Positions 44,800-56,811 of a stretch of DNA of 64,000 nt are shown piece by piece. Source of the DNA: Melastoma dodecandrum (lineage: Eukaryota; Streptophyta; Magnoliopsida; Myrtales; Melastomataceae); assembly GCA_029817715.1 (NCBI GenBank), contig JARUPY010000432.1, forward strand, positions 1 to 64,000, given 5' to 3'. The position numbers and the translations under genes were made by a program. A model generated the notes under the pieces. That model did not search any database. It saw nothing but the letters and a program-made list of their open reading frames with translations, and was not told where the DNA came from. How positions within the stretch are numbered: position 1 is the first letter of the stretch; the number at the start of each line of letters is the position of its first letter.

Positions 44800-45189
44800 T
44801 CATGAAACAATGACGCCCAGAATTTGATCCGAATCTGTCCTATTGTTCATCACGAAGAACCTGCTAGGCTGTGGCGCGAAGTTCTTCCTCCGGCTCCGGG
44901 TGTCGTTCTCAGAAGAAGAAGAAGAAGAACGAGACCGCTTCCTCGCGTTCATCACCAGAATTCTAACCGCGGCGGCCCTCGCTTTGCTCATCGCCAGTTC
45001 GATCTGTTTCCTCGACGGGATCTGAACTTGGCTCGCATCGCTCTCTCGTTGCTGTCGTTCCTTGATGCTTGTGGCGGTCTCCTTGGCGGACGCTTGCTTG
45101 TGGTAACTACACCTGAAGGAGCCCGGATGGGACGTTGGCGCGCACATGCACCTCCTTGATGCCTGGCCATCGATAGGACTGGAAGACAT
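44800..45189 (-). CDS. Serine-rich protein-like, copy 2
   Basis: 129 codons on minus, single exon. It carries the same hallmark, CMCAPTSHPGSFRCSYHK near residues 14-31, so the long Ser-rich N-terminus of copy 1 is missing. It continues with a Lys/Gln-rich middle, an Arg/Ser-rich stretch and a C-terminal PQPSRFFVM equivalent to PRPSRLSVM in copy 1. Function unknown. Both genes lie on the same strand about 2.5 kb apart, with an LTR between them: likely an old tandem duplication. An alternative upstream start was not supported. Confidence 0.75.
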   Translation of the reverse strand: MSSSPIDGQASRRCMCAPTSHPGSFRCSYHKQASAKETATSIKERQQRESDASQVQIPSRKQIELAMSKARAAAVRILVMNARKRSRSSSSSSENDTRSRRKNFAPQPSRFFVMNNRTDSDQILGVIVS

Positions 45190-45591
45190 CCGAAAATACT
45201 ACCTTTTTCTTTTACGACGGCAAGCTCCAAACGTTGTATGGAACTTCACGGTCCTCACAAAAAATTCTCTTTAGCTTTCGTTAATATCCTAGCGGTGGCC
45301 TCGGCTTTGGCGATGGCCTGAATATTTGGAGTTAAATATAAACCGAGGGTAGAGAATCAAAGTTCGTTTCCAGTCGTCCCTTTTGCCTTGAACATCTCTT
45401 CCTCCAACAAATATAGACATACCACGAATGTATTAAAAGGTTCCTGATCAACCATGTAAGAAAATCGATCGGTAAGAATCTTCTAACAGCCCAGGCCGCA
45501 TTCACAGAACAAAACCCAGTTCCACCTCATCTATTCTGAGCAAGATTCATGTATATATACATATATGCATATATACACGTCCTTATAACAT
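45190..45591. other. Intergenic region between serine-rich copy 2 and the membrane-protein gene
   Basis: Promoter side of the serine-rich gene (a weak TATA-like TTTATATTTA on minus near 45335) and 3' flank of the membrane-protein gene. A TATATACATATATGCATATATAC low-complexity stretch lies near 45550. Confidence 0.4.
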
Positions 45592-47397
45592 CTATGAGAA
45601 ATGCTTTGTGTAAACACGGTGCCGTCGTTCCCGGGCATATATGACCCAGAAGATCAAGGACAGCATTACCGCAGCAGATACCATAACCAGCCCAATATAT
45701 ACCCATCTGCTGTATTGACTCAGGTCAGGACAGTAGGTCTTGCTGATGTACGAGAACGTCTCCCGCAGAAAGGAGCAGTCTTGCAGGCCGACAAGGAAAG
45801 GACCGTAGTGGTATAACCCGTAGCTAACGTTCTCCGCTTTCACCATCTGATCGTAGAAGGCTGGCGTCAACCGCCCTGGTGTCACACAAATCCCGGATGA
45901 TGAAACTTGGCATACATAGTTCTTCCAGACCTGCAAGAATCAAACAGCATGTCAAGGAAGAAAAATAAACAAATCGCACCTAACGGTTGATCTTGGTCGG
46001 CCGGCAAACCTCAGTAGCATTGTTGAAATCAACTTCGCCAGAAGCACATTGCCGGTTGGTCAGATCGACATTGAACCGACTGCAGAGGGTGGGAAGCTGC
46101 GGACCAGATTGATTAAAGTAGAAAGGTCCTGCACTTGGCGGGAAATCCAGGTTGGCGACATTGGTAATGACTATATTAACTATGCCCATGACACGTCCTT
46201 GGAGCGAAGTAAGGATTCCTGAGCAGTCGCATTGTCGACACACGGAATTATGTCATCCAAAGCAGTGTGCTCGGCAGGGTGCACCACCCACTTGTCCATT
46301 GCCAAACACGTGTCCGCAGAGACACTGGCACGACAAAGAAAATAAATGAAATGCAAGGAAGGACAAGCTAAGCAGGCTTGCAATGCTGATGATTCAGGAA
46401 ATCCATGATTAGCAGAACTTACTTATGAAGGAGAAGAAACACTCCACACAGGATCAACGTGCCGGCAACAAGAATCCAACCAAGGATCACCAAACTAAGA
46501 TCGACAAACACGTATCTTACAATAAGCTCTTTGAACAGACATCACAACATAGGGAGTTCATATCGTGAATTCACTTACAAGTAGACAAGGCACTGCAATC
46601 CCAGCACAGAGAACACTGCGACAATGAATAGACATCAACACATATATCAAAATAAAGGCAAAATTCTAGGCTTTGAATTTGTTCTGCCAAGGACTTACGA
46701 AATCCGAGAAAGGCCAAGAATAGCATGACCGCAGCGAGAAGGACCAGTGACAACCTTCTGCAAAAGCAAAGGCCAAAGGTAAAGATGCCTTGTTCCAACT
46801 ATTACTCAAAAGAGAACAAGGGAACTGAGAGAGCCAATAGATACATCGAGTCCAGGCCATCCTGAATATTCTTCGAATTCCTAGTCGTCTTATTGGAGAT
46901 GGTAGCAGCGGAGGAATTAATCTTAGATTCAACTGCATCAATGTTGCTCCGAACGTCTGCTGGCAAAGAGAACGAACCCACCCCTATCTGCTTGGCCATG
47001 GCTAGGTACTCCGACACATCCTTGAGCTTCTGCGACGTAGCGTTTGCTTGACTCACGACATAAGTCAGTGTGTCAGACGTAATGGTGTGAAACCTTCCTT
47101 GCCCCATGTACAGGACAACACTACCGATGCTGCCGATCTCACAGATTCCTATATTTCATTTACTAAAGCAGACAAAACCCAACTAAAATAGTGTAAGGAC
47201 TTCGAGGGAACTTACATGGCCGCGAGGGTGAAGAGCATGAGGAAGATCAGAGACAGCGCGTACGTGAGACAGGAATAACCATAAGGCTCGCGGGGAAAAC
47301 AGCAGTAGCAAAGGCAGATGTACCCCAACGAAATTCCGAATAATGTGAACCAAGCAGCGGCAATCGCGAAAAAGGGGATGGCCGTGAAAACAACGGA
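45592..47397 (-). CDS. Multi-span plasma-membrane protein, At2g12400-like; 5' end missing, one frameshift
   Basis: Seven exons on minus with matching phases: 47397-47216, 47129-46845, 46757-46699, 46615-46579, 46494-46423, 46324-46010, 45930-45592. They encode membrane spans (TAIPFFAIAAAWFTLFG; YALSLIFLMLFTLAA), an extracellular loop with several N-glycosylation-type sites (NAT, NSS, NKT), two further spans (LSLVLLAAVMLFLAFLGF; LVILGWILVAGTLILCGVF), a Cys-rich loop (DTCLAMDKWV, IIPCVD, NQSGPQLPTLC, NYVCQVSSSGIC) and a last span (VSAAVMLSLIFWVIYA) with a short basic tail. The architecture matches plant transmembrane proteins of the At2g12400/At2g25270 group, which have tweety/prominin-like topology. 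Function unknown. The 315-nt exon 46324-46010 is one base short for its phase: the frame breaks near 46190 after SLLRSK. No exon for the N-terminal signal peptide and WDITNPHYW-type region was found upstream. Confidence 0.8.
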
Positions 47398-48649
47398 CTG
47401 CGTCGGAAGAACAAAATGCAGTTACGATTACAGCACTATATTTGCTGCAGCAGCACATCGGAAACGATACATTGTAGATCCCCCAAATTATTTACTATCC
47501 GAACAAAACCAGTCGACTTCGCCTCGAACCCTTTCGAAAATTACTTCGAAAGTTTGGGGATCAATCCAAATTGATGGACCCATTCCGACTTTTACAAAAG
47601 GGAGACGTCACTACTAAAGAAAAACCAGACTAAAAAAATTTTCTTGGCGAGGCCAAGCAAATCCAGCCCAAGCCCGTCCGCCAAGACAGCCCGCTTGCCC
47701 AACCCAGCGCCAAGGTCCCCGAGAATTTTGAAGCCCAGCTGATTCCCCCCAATCCAGGCCCAGCTGCCTGCCTGCCCAGCCCAGTGCCAAAGTCCTCGAG
47801 GCTGGATGAACCCGGCCCAGCCAAGCTGAAGACAGTGACGGCCCCCAGTCGCAGTCTGCAACAACAACAGCTGTAGCATCAGCAGCAGAGCAGCACAGCA
47901 GCGATGACATTTTCCATCACCTCCTGCGGCCTAGCAAAATAGAGGAGTAGCTCCAAGGAAAGGACAGAACACTCACCTCCGCAATTGCCGCCCGACAGCA
48001 CCAATACCGCACGCTGACGACGATCGGGCAGGGGCTAGGGGGATACCATCCCATCCACAACGCAGGGACACCTACGGCCACCCCCTCCCCCCAACGTGAT
48101 CCCACTTGCAAAGAATGAGGACGCCCTTGGCTCCCTCCCTGCTGTACCTCCCTGGGCGATCAATCCCAGAAGCCTCCCCACCTACGCCCGACATAGAAGA
48201 AAAGAAGAGGAGGGAATCAGGCGAAAGGGGGAAGAGCCTAGCCGCCCGCATGACGACCGCCTAGCCAGCTCCTTGAAGCGGGTGCCACTGCACTGCAGAG
48301 AAGATAAGGAGGAGGACATCCTCTATTTAAGGAAGCGGGGACAGAACCAAAAAAAAAAACACAGCAGTGTACGCACGCGCCCCTTCCGGCCTAGCGGCGC
48401 ACGCGACGGCGATTCCGGCAAACCCGAGGATCCGGGCCCGCTCCCCCGAGGCCCAGTCCGGTCGACGTTACGGCTCGAACGCCGGACGCTGCGGAAAGGG
48501 GCCCCGGGTTGAGCCTTCCCTTGATTCGCGAACGGGTCTGCGGGGCGTTTCGCCAACCGTCTCCAGTTCCCTGGAGGCGGCGAGCGAAAGGCTGCGTTAA
48601 GGCCTCGCTCGTGAATTTCGGGGAGGGCCCAAAGAGCGGCTCGAGTAGC
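47398..48649. other. Upstream of the membrane-protein gene: repeat-like GC-rich sequence
   Basis: The expected first exon is not visible. 47640-47830 contains two imperfect copies of a CCCAGCGCCAAGG / CCCAGTGCCAAAG unit about 85 bp apart. 48360-48650 is strongly GC-rich, with no rRNA or protein recognised. Confidence 0.35.
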
Positions 48650-49270
48650 CGTCACCTCACCCCAAATGGCTCCGAAAAAAGTGGGGTTTAGTTTTAGCTT
48701 TGGAAAAACTTTTGTTTGGAGTCGCCACCGACTTAGTTTAAAAGTGTGATTTTAAGTCGGAAAAATCAGAGTCTGGGTTCGGGGATTCCTATTTACTAAC
48801 CTTAATATTCTACCACATGCGAAAAGGGTGGCGATTTGTCCAAAAAATGTTTGACTTTTGATTGACGGGTATTGGGCCCGATCCGGGAGTGGGCCGGACT
48901 CTTATCGACGTTTTAACGGGCATTGGACCCGAACTTAGGTTTGTTTGATTAAAAATCAACATACGACATAAACCTAAAGCCTAAGTCATGCATGCAATCA
49001 CAAGCAATTAACGAGATGAAAGAGGACGGGGAAGGGGCGGTGATTGCGGGCCTATGCACTTGGGCTCGCAATCCGTTACAAGTGGGCTTTTTAAAATGAA
49101 ATTCGGGGAGGCCCGCACCTCCCCTTTATACCTTATATTGAAGGTTGGGGCCGCTTTGTCTTCAAGCCCGCGGTTTTTTAGGCCGGGGTAGAAACACGCG
49201 GTTTGATACACGCGTCTTCGTGTGATCTTCGAAAGTTTGAATTTGGTCTTCCGAAGTTGCATGCTTAGTG
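48650..49270 (+). repeat. Tat/Ogre-like retrotransposon leader or LTR fragment
   Basis: Contains GTTTGGAGTCGCCACCGAC at about 48715 and GGGTTCGGGGATTC at about 48776, a combination that recurs in the LTR/leader region of plant Tat/Ogre elements. No internal ORF follows. Confidence 0.45.
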
Positions 49271-51660
49271 TACATGCAAAGAAAATATAAGAGTGGTTAG
49301 TATTGTTAAACTTAAATGAAATTCAATGAAACCGAGTAAAGTAAGGCATGTCTTACCGTTTTGATCGGAAATGTTACTTGATGCGTATTGTCGAAAATAT
49401 TCGAGGAGATTCGTCGGGGTTTTACATGCAAAACAAGAGGGAAATTGAATGTTAGTGATATGTTAATTTTCGTGCAAGTAAACGAGAATAACATGTACTA
49501 AAAAAGAGGTGTTAAAATTCCGACGATGACAGAGCAAGATAAAATGAGTATGTTCTGACCATGCTTATTTAAAATTCTAAGTGAAATATCTAACGTTTGT
49601 CTGAAATTCGAATGTCGGATGCAATAATCATAAAAAGGGAAAACGACCTAGCGTGGAGACTACAAATCAGACATATAGCCAAAATAAAATAATAATAAAA
49701 AGAAAGAAAGGATTTTACCTTTGGAGGCCACTTTACCAAGTCTTCACCCGTAGCATCCGATTCTTTTCTCATGCTTGTCTCTGACGAAATCAAAGCGAAA
49801 TGGTGGGAGATCGGATCAAGGTGGGGGATGAGCTCGTCGCGGGTCATCAGGAAGAACACCCACAACCACGGGGAAGAGGAAGGCGGGGTCGCGGGAGGCC
49901 GGGAGCCGCCTTGAGTCGCTGCCGCCGAGGTAAAGGGGGGTTCGGAGGAGAGCGGGGTCGTCTGGACGTTGGAGATCACCGGAGCTGGAAGTTGCGGCTG
50001 ATGAGCTGGTTCCTCCTAAGGTCGAAGTTGGAATAGGAAGTCGCCGGATAACCAGATCCGGAGGTGAGGACTGCTGAGGTCTGACCCGGAAGCACCGCCG
50101 GGGAGGCTTCTGCGCGGCTTGACTGACGCTGAAGAGCAGGGCGCCAGGAATGGCCGAGACGGGGGGCTACACTTGGACGTGGGTCGCCTGGCTTGGGATC
50201 CGGACAGGAGCCGTCTCCGGAGTCGGTGAGGTGCTGGGCGTCGGGATCCGAGGCCGCTCGGGGAGGCTTCGCCGCGGCTGGGTCTTGGGGACGTCGGAGA
50301 AGGAGAGCTGCCGTCGTGGGTCCTGATGGCGGAGAGAAGAAGGGTGAGAAGGGACACTTTGGGTGGATCCGAAGCTGGGTATTGTCCGGATGTTGAGGAG
50401 CTGGTGTCGCCGGAACCAGATGGGACTCCGTCATGGCTGGGTCTGAGAAGACCGGATGCACCGCTATGGAGACTGTTGCTGGTTGAGGAGGCTGGAGTTG
50501 GAGAAGAGAGGTATCATTGCCGCTGGGCTCTGGGTTCGCCATGAGGAAGCAGGGGTGCCGGAGGAGAAGTGGTCTGCCACTATGGAGCTCGGGAACGCCG
50601 GAAGGGGGGGCGATACGCCGCTGCTGGGACTTGGAGACGCCGGGAGAGGCGGTCCTGCCACCGTTGCTGATTCCGTGGGCATCGGGAGACTGAGATGGGG
50701 AGCCGTCTCTGGTTCTGAACGTCGAGAGGGTTGAGATGGTGAGGGAGAACGCCGGAGTTGGGTCACCGCCGGGATTCTTGGTGCAGCTAGGTAGGGCTCC
50801 GTCGCAACTGGACCCGAGGAAACTGGAGGTCTTTGGGTGTCGAAGAACTGAGATGGGAGAGCCGCCTTGGGGCCCGTCGGAGCGTCGAGGATGAGAGTTG
50901 TCGATTGGCCGCTGGAGGGACTCTAGAAGAGGCAGGGGCCCATCACTGCTGGTTCCAGGAAGTCAAGGACTAGGGATAAGTCACTGTTGCAAGCTCTGGA
51001 CCGGAGGCTGGATCCAAAACAGGGGCGCCCGAAGCTGTCGCAACTGCGATATCTAGGCAAAGGAGGCTAGGTGCACTTGGGCCACTTACTCTTAGTCTTG
51101 TGGTCTGCACAAGGAAAAGCCAAACGTCAAAGCAAAAGGAGGGCTCCTCACGACGCTGAAGTGCGACCGCGAGGAGCTTTGGGGATGATCTTTCAGTGAC
51201 GGTAAGGGGAGACGTGGATTGGGTCATCTAGAGGAAAGGCTCGTCTTCCTTGCCGCCATGGACGTCACTGCATCTGGAAAGCTGGAATCTGCCGCCTCTC
51301 GAGGGATGTTGTGCTCCTCAACGTTTGGGTTGGTCACAAAAAGGGAGTTCCTGTTGAGTTTAGTCACTCTTACCTTGGCGAGGATTCGATGAAGGATGGC
51401 GATCGTGATGAAGGTAGGAGAGGAGACCACGAGATTCCCAGAAGAGGTTGAAAAATGATCAAGAGACAGAGGAGGAAGATCGATTAGTGCGAAAGTCTCC
51501 TCTGTCTTCCCAGAAAAAAAAATGCCCCCCCCTTTCTCGGCGAGGAAGAATGCGTTTGCCTTTTATTCTCTCCTCTCTTCCCGACCAGAAGCGCTTCTGG
51601 TTAGTCCCCTCCTTCTCCTCCAACTCCTCCGATCCTTCTAATTCCGTTTGAATCCTCCTC
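49271..51660. other. Long repeat-like region, no gene
   Basis: 49730-51300 is built from loosely recurring words (GCCGG, GGAGACG, CTGGGTC, GAGATGG) open in several frames but without protein-family resemblance. Base bias rather than selection probably keeps the frames open. Possibly a long LTR; no partner copy was found. Confidence 0.35.
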
Positions 51661-52541
51661 ATTTAGTTGGCGTCTGGTTTGCTCTGGTTAGGGAACCAAA
51701 CCGTTAGGGGACAGAATCACTTCTGGGCGTCGCCGAGATCTCCATCCTTACAGGTGGCAGACCAGGAGATTGGCGATTTGAGGAAATTTCAGGTTGTTAT
51801 GCCCGAATTGACAACTATCAGAGGAGGAGTGTGTGCGTCGGAATCACTTTTGGCAGGATCCTGTCGGGGAATGCAGGTAATTCATTTATTCGATTCGGGC
51901 TTGGGCTTGTTTTTTTTGGGTTTGGTTTTTGAGGGCTTGGGTTTGCCCAGGCCTTCTTCTTTGGTTTTTAGGCTTAATCTGGGTTGGGTTGTGTTTGTCT
52001 TGCCCGGCCTGTTTCCTTGGTTTAGGCTGGGTTTGGGTTGTTCTTCTTGGGGCTGAGCTGCCTTGGGCTCTCCTTGATTTGATCAGTATTTCTATATTCC
52101 CACGAGGTAAGAGGGATCCTCCAATTGACAGAGGGGATCCGATATCCTGCCTTGTACTCCTCTCTTAGCATTTGAGAGGCCATCTTTGCTTTGACTGATG
52201 TTATGATTATTTGCGATCGTTCTGAGCCTCTGACTAATAGATGGTGATATCCAATTTTGTTGCGCGAGGAGGAGCTGTCGCCTCCAGCAAAATTCAGATT
52301 CAGGGGAACGAACTTGCTGCTGTATTGCTGTTGCAAGGAATTCTCTCGCTGCCATACGTGGCATCTGGCTTGCACAGGCAAACTGACGGGATCCCACTCG
52401 AGTGAGTCAGGTATGTCATTTGGCATTGTGGAATAGGGTGAGCAGAAGTTGTGGAGATCCAGTAGGAGAGGATGTTGAATTAAACTGAGTCTGTGTGACA
52501 GGTTCCTTCGCTTGATTCTGTGTTTCGGCCTGCATAAAAAG
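51661..52541. other. Unassigned, with TTGGGCTTGG-type repeats
   Basis: 51890-52050 is a TTGG/GGCTT-rich low-complexity stretch that resembles the complement of 47640-47830. No gene was recognised. Confidence 0.3.
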
Positions 52542-52718
52542 GCTAACTGGGATGGAGGCTACAAAGGTGATGGCTAGGTTGGTTGAACTTGAGCATGCCG
52601 TAATTGTTGTGCCCAATGATTGCTGATGTTGATGCCGATGCGATATTTACAGGCCGAAGGATTGTCGTTGCTGATGTTGGCGTTGCCGCATCTGCGATTC
52701 CCGCTGCCGTTGTGGTCG

Positions 52719-52893
52719 CTCCACGAATATCGCAATTCACGAGTTCTTGCTCGGGGAGTGACATTAACTTCGCTGTGGAGATCTGGTGGATGCCTTCACA
52801 GCCGCTGCTGCTCGAGAAAACCCAGCCACATCTGCATTGCCGTCGATTCTTGATTGGTGTCACATCATCCTTCTTCCTCCAGTCTGTTATAGG
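52719..52893 (-). pseudogene. Papain-family cysteine protease relic (SAG12-like)
   Basis: About 58 residues on minus: PITDWRKKDDVTPIKNRRQC, then RCGWVFSS, EGIHQISTAKLMSLPEQELV and NCD. This is the N-terminal part of the mature domain of plant papain-like proteases, which normally reads DWRKKGAVTPIKNQG, C-G-x-C-W-A-F-S and LSEQELVDCD. The catalytic Cys just before Trp is Gly here, and the sequence downstream loses similarity. A short relic, clearly non-catalytic. Confidence 0.7.
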
Positions 52894-52923
52894 TCGTGTT
52901 TGACAAGGATGTCTCGGGGCCAA

Positions 52924-53512
52924 TGGATTGTAAAAATTTGACAGCTAACTATATTTGACAAACCTCTTATATAGTTAATTACATGGATATATTTGAAGTA
53001 TTATAGTTTGCCCCTCCTTGTGAGGGAATCTGAAAAGGTTCTATCGCAAGGATATCGTTAATACCTCAAATTATTCTTGGCTGACATGCGCCGTAGAAAC
53101 TCATCAAGGAAATCATTAGTCGCGATGAAAACAAAAATAGCTAAATGTACATGCTCATTATGCTTCGTTCTATTCCTTTTTTAAAAGCATGTTTCTAAGC
53201 GAGAGCAGAGAAGGGTTTCTGATTTCTCTCGTGTTTTACTCTCACTGCTGACAGCCATTTCAGTTGGATTTCGAAATTCCTTTGACTTGGATGCTCGTGT
53301 ACCAGTCGAAGGAGTCTTCATTTGGGTTGTAATATAGGTTCGGCATAAGGCCTTTAGATTGAAGGTTTAAATTTGTCATTTGAACGAAAGGGTCTAAGGA
53401 CCTCATCGGAAGCTATTGGATCGTAGAGGTTTCACCATTCAAGCAAATTCTCCATCTTTCAGACAACTTACCAGTTGACGTGTTTTGTTGGAGATGAATA
53501 ACTGGCCCAGAG
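52924..53512. other. Intergenic, no gene seen
   Basis: AT-rich sequence without a supported ORF, leading into the chromovirus LTR debris. Confidence 0.4.
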
Positions 53513-53660
53513 GGGGTCCAGAGGGGACCCAACGGGGGTCCAGAGGGGGCCCAGAGGGGGTCCAGAGGGGACCTAACGGGGGTCCAGAGGGGGCCTAGAG
53601 GGGACCCAACGGGGAAGTTGTGGCCATTGGATCATGTTGACTAGTCAACTAAATATAATC
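53513..53660 (+). repeat. Chromovirus LTR fragment with minisatellite
   Basis: Tandem GTCCAGAGGGG / GCCCAGAGGGG / ACCCAACGGGG units (53513-53614), then AAGTTGTGGCCATTGGAT and GACTAGTCAACTAAATATA, matching 56812-56940 in the complete LTR in the same orientation. Confidence 0.85.
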
Positions 53661-54107
53661 AATGTAGCTCGAACTTGGGGAGTCAAACGGCCGAATGTGT
53701 GTAAGAAAACAAAGGAAAGTCATAAGCACGACACAACTACTAAATGAAACGAAATAGCGATTAGGCAGGTGGATTAATTACGGCCAGATTAACTAAGCTA
53801 ATGGGGTCGGTTTTGTGCTAAACCAAACCCATCTTGAAGGGTCGGCTATGGGGCCCGCGGCCACTCATCACTCGCATGGAATTAAGATCCGGTGGTATGA
53901 CACATCAAAAGTGCAAGCACGTGGAACTTAATTCCATGTATGACTCATCGGATGAGGAACCCATCGGACGAGGAACCGCGACACATCTCTTGCATGATGG
54001 CTTGGTCCGGTTTTGCGACACATCAAAAGCACAAACACGAGGTGTCGCGTGTTGGGCGCTCGGTGTTGCATGAAGGTGAGAAGCTTGGTGCTATGAAAAG
54101 GGAAAGG

Positions 54108-54960
54108 GATCGTTTTCCACTTGTTTTTACCACATTCCTACCCCCTTTCAAGGTGGGAATGTGGCCACAAATTTTCACATTATAACTCATTTCCTACAGC
54201 CCCTCATTTGAGCTCAAGTAACACTCATTATTCTTGCCCGTTTCAACCGAATGTCACCCCATTCGGTCTCACCTCCCATCCACCCCCGAGCATAACTTTT
54301 CCGTGCTTTTCTAGAACGAGGGACAGCCCTTCTAGGCTTCCGTTCTGGCCTTACAACGCCGCATAATTTCTAGCCCTTAGCCGATTTGATTTCTATGGCC
54401 AAAGCCACGCGATTCCGCTCTTAGAGCGCGAGGTGGAGCGCAGCCACCACGGGGCTCGACGCTCCCCTATTCCATACCTTAACTTCACTCATTTCCAGCC
54501 CCTAAGGACCGCAACCATTCCCCCTCAAGCCTCGCCCCGAGCACGGCCTTTCGGTAAGCCAACAACCACACGCATATACATACTCAAAGATAGAGGGGTT
54601 CGGGTGGCTTCCCTTACCTTTAAGGGTTCGGCCACCCTCTAACCCTCTCCGAACACCTTTCGAATCACATCCCAACCACAGCCACGAATCTCAACAGCAT
54701 GCACTACAACTAAGCTTAAAAGCGGAGGAGGGATGTAGGGGTTACCGGCCGGTTGCACCTCGACACAAGTCGGCGAGCTCCGCCCTTCGCCGCACCACTT
54801 CAGCCCGCGAAGGTAGCCTCCCTTCGGCCCTTAGCCTTTCACAAGCTCGGCGCCTAATCCTTCTTGTTCTCGGATCCACTTTGGTGAATCGAATCGCCTT
54901 CCTTTCCTCTTCTTCTTCCGCTTCGCCGAACTCCCCCTTCTTCCTTTTTCTTTCTAAGTC
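54108..54960 (-). repeat. Inverted chromovirus LTR segment
   Basis: Reverse complement of about 57115-57970 of the complete LTR (for example CGTTTTCCACTTGTTT, GGTGGAGCGCAGCCACCAC, AACCGGCCGG-type landmarks), moderately diverged. It sits between a plus-strand LTR piece and the integrase, so the LTR here has an inverted middle. Confidence 0.8.
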
Positions 54961-54963
54961 CTT

Positions 54964-56211
54964 TTGTGTGTGTGTGTATGTGTGCATCCGGGAATAACGA
55001 AAATGTACCGGAACTTGAGACAATTTTATTGGTGGCCTAAGATGAAAAGAGATGTTGCCAGATATGTAAACCGGTGCACCGTTTTCCAGATGGTAAAGAT
55101 TGAACATCGAAAGCCAGGGGGATTGTTGGAACCACTGCCTGTACCCGAATGGAAGTGGGAAGATATTGCAATGGACTTTGTGACGAACCTACCCAAGGGT
55201 GGTCGTAATATGGATTCGATATGGGTGGTGGTGGATAGGCTAACGAAGTCAGCCCACTTCATACCAATACAGATAAATTGGTCTCTTGATGCCTTGGCAA
55301 AAATTTATATACGAGAAGTGATAAGGTATCATGGAGTGCCTCACACTATTACTTCAGACAGAGACCCACGGTTTACCTCGAAATTGTGGAGAAGTCTCCA
55401 AGGAGCTTTGGACACAAAGCTGCAGATGAGCACAGCTTTTCATCCACAAACGGATGGGCAAACGGAACGGACAATACAAACGTTGGAAGATATGTTGAGA
55501 GCATGTGTATTGGAATGGAAGGGTAATTGGGTAGACCACCTTCCATTGATTGAATTTACGTATAACAACAGCTATCATGCGAGCATTGGAATGGCCCCGT
55601 TTGAGGCCTTGTATGGGAGGAGTTGTCGATCTCCTTTGTGTTGGATGGAACCGGGTGAGAAAGTATTTGATGGTCCGGAGCTTATCAAGGAAACATCGGA
55701 AGTAATTGCGATAGTTCGAGAGAGAATGAGGACGGCTCAAAGCCGACAGAAAAGCTATGCGGATCAACGAAGGAGACCCTTGGAATTTGGAGTCGGAGAT
55801 AAAGTATTTTTAAAGCTCTCCCCCATGAAGTCGATGTTCCGGATGGGCAAGGCTCACAAGTTGAGTCCGAGGTATATAGGTCCGTATGAGATAATTGAAA
55901 GAGTAGGGAAAATGGCGTATCGAATAACTATACCTCCGGAGTTGTCGCACTGCCATGATGTTTTTCATGTGTCCATGTTGAGAAAGTATGAGCCATATCC
56001 GGAGACAAGGGTGGAAACGACCGCAACGACGGTGAATGAGAATTTAAGTGTGACCATGGTACCGGCAAGAGTGATCGGGCACAAGGAGCGAACGACTCGA
56101 GGGAAGAAAACGCAACTGGTTTTGGTGTTATGGAAAGGAGATGGAATGGAAGATCAATCTTGGGAACTAGAAGAATGTATGAAAGAGTTATATCCATCTC
56201 TTTTTGAGTAA
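54964..56211 (+). pseudogene. Chromovirus integrase with chromodomain, 5'-truncated pol
   Basis: 415 codons, the first few (CVCVCV) coded by a GT microsatellite at the break (about 54966-54985). It begins at the zinc-binding region (HPGITKMYRNLRQFYWWP); the second Cys of the CxxC pair is Phe (CTVFQ). The catalytic core has D in MDFVTNLP, D in ITSDRDPRF and E in TERTIQTLE. The C-terminus has GPYEIIERVG and a chromodomain-like end (VLVLWKGDGMEDQSWELEE), typical of Tekay/Del-type chromoviruses that target heterochromatin. RT and RNase H upstream are absent. Confidence 0.85.
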
Positions 56212-56235
56212 AAATAATTTCGGGGACGAAATTCC

Positions 56236-56250
56236 TTAAGGGGAGAAGGT
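56236..56250 (+). other. Chromovirus polypurine tract
   Basis: AAGGGGAGAAGGT directly before the LTR start TGTAACGACCC, about 25 bp after the pol stop. Confidence 0.7.
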
Positions 56251-56811
56251 TGTAACGACCCGAAATTCTATGATAATAGATAATGAAATCAATGTATATG
56301 TGATGAGTTTGATGATAAATGAGAATGACTTGTGTATGAATGTTTAGACATGTGATGGATTAATGATGGATGCCTTGGCTGCCCAAAAATGAAGGTATGT
56401 GAATCAAAGTGGGGTTGTCGCGAAGGGTTAAAGGATGAAAGACGAATGCCCGAAGTGGGCGTTATGATATTAAGGTTCGTCCTAGATTGAACACGAGGAG
56501 GTTCGGAGTAGGTCGGGTAAGGGTCGACGGCCACCGACCCCAGGGGCGATAGCCATCGACCCCCTAACATACCCAAGGGGCGATGGATAGACGACCCCGG
56601 ACAAGTGTGAGGACAGGGGAGGATCGACCCCCACATCGCCCAGGGGGCGAGGGGAGATCGACCCTCGCATTGCCCAAGGGGCGACTGCTTCGCGACGGAT
56701 GAGCGTGCCCGTGTCGCCCAAGGGACAATGGACAGACGTACCATAGATATATCCCGGGGGCGACCCATGAGCGACGAGTGGGCAATGCGTGAGCATTATA
56801 TGGATGATAAT

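Noticed and set aside
48360..48650. Ribosomal DNA fragment
   Set aside because: GC-rich texture only; no 18S, 5.8S or 25S signature could be recognised.
49976..50766. Pro/Ser-rich proteins on both strands at 49.9-50.8 kb
   Set aside because: GC bias keeps several overlapping frames open at once; no motif or codon preference singles one out.
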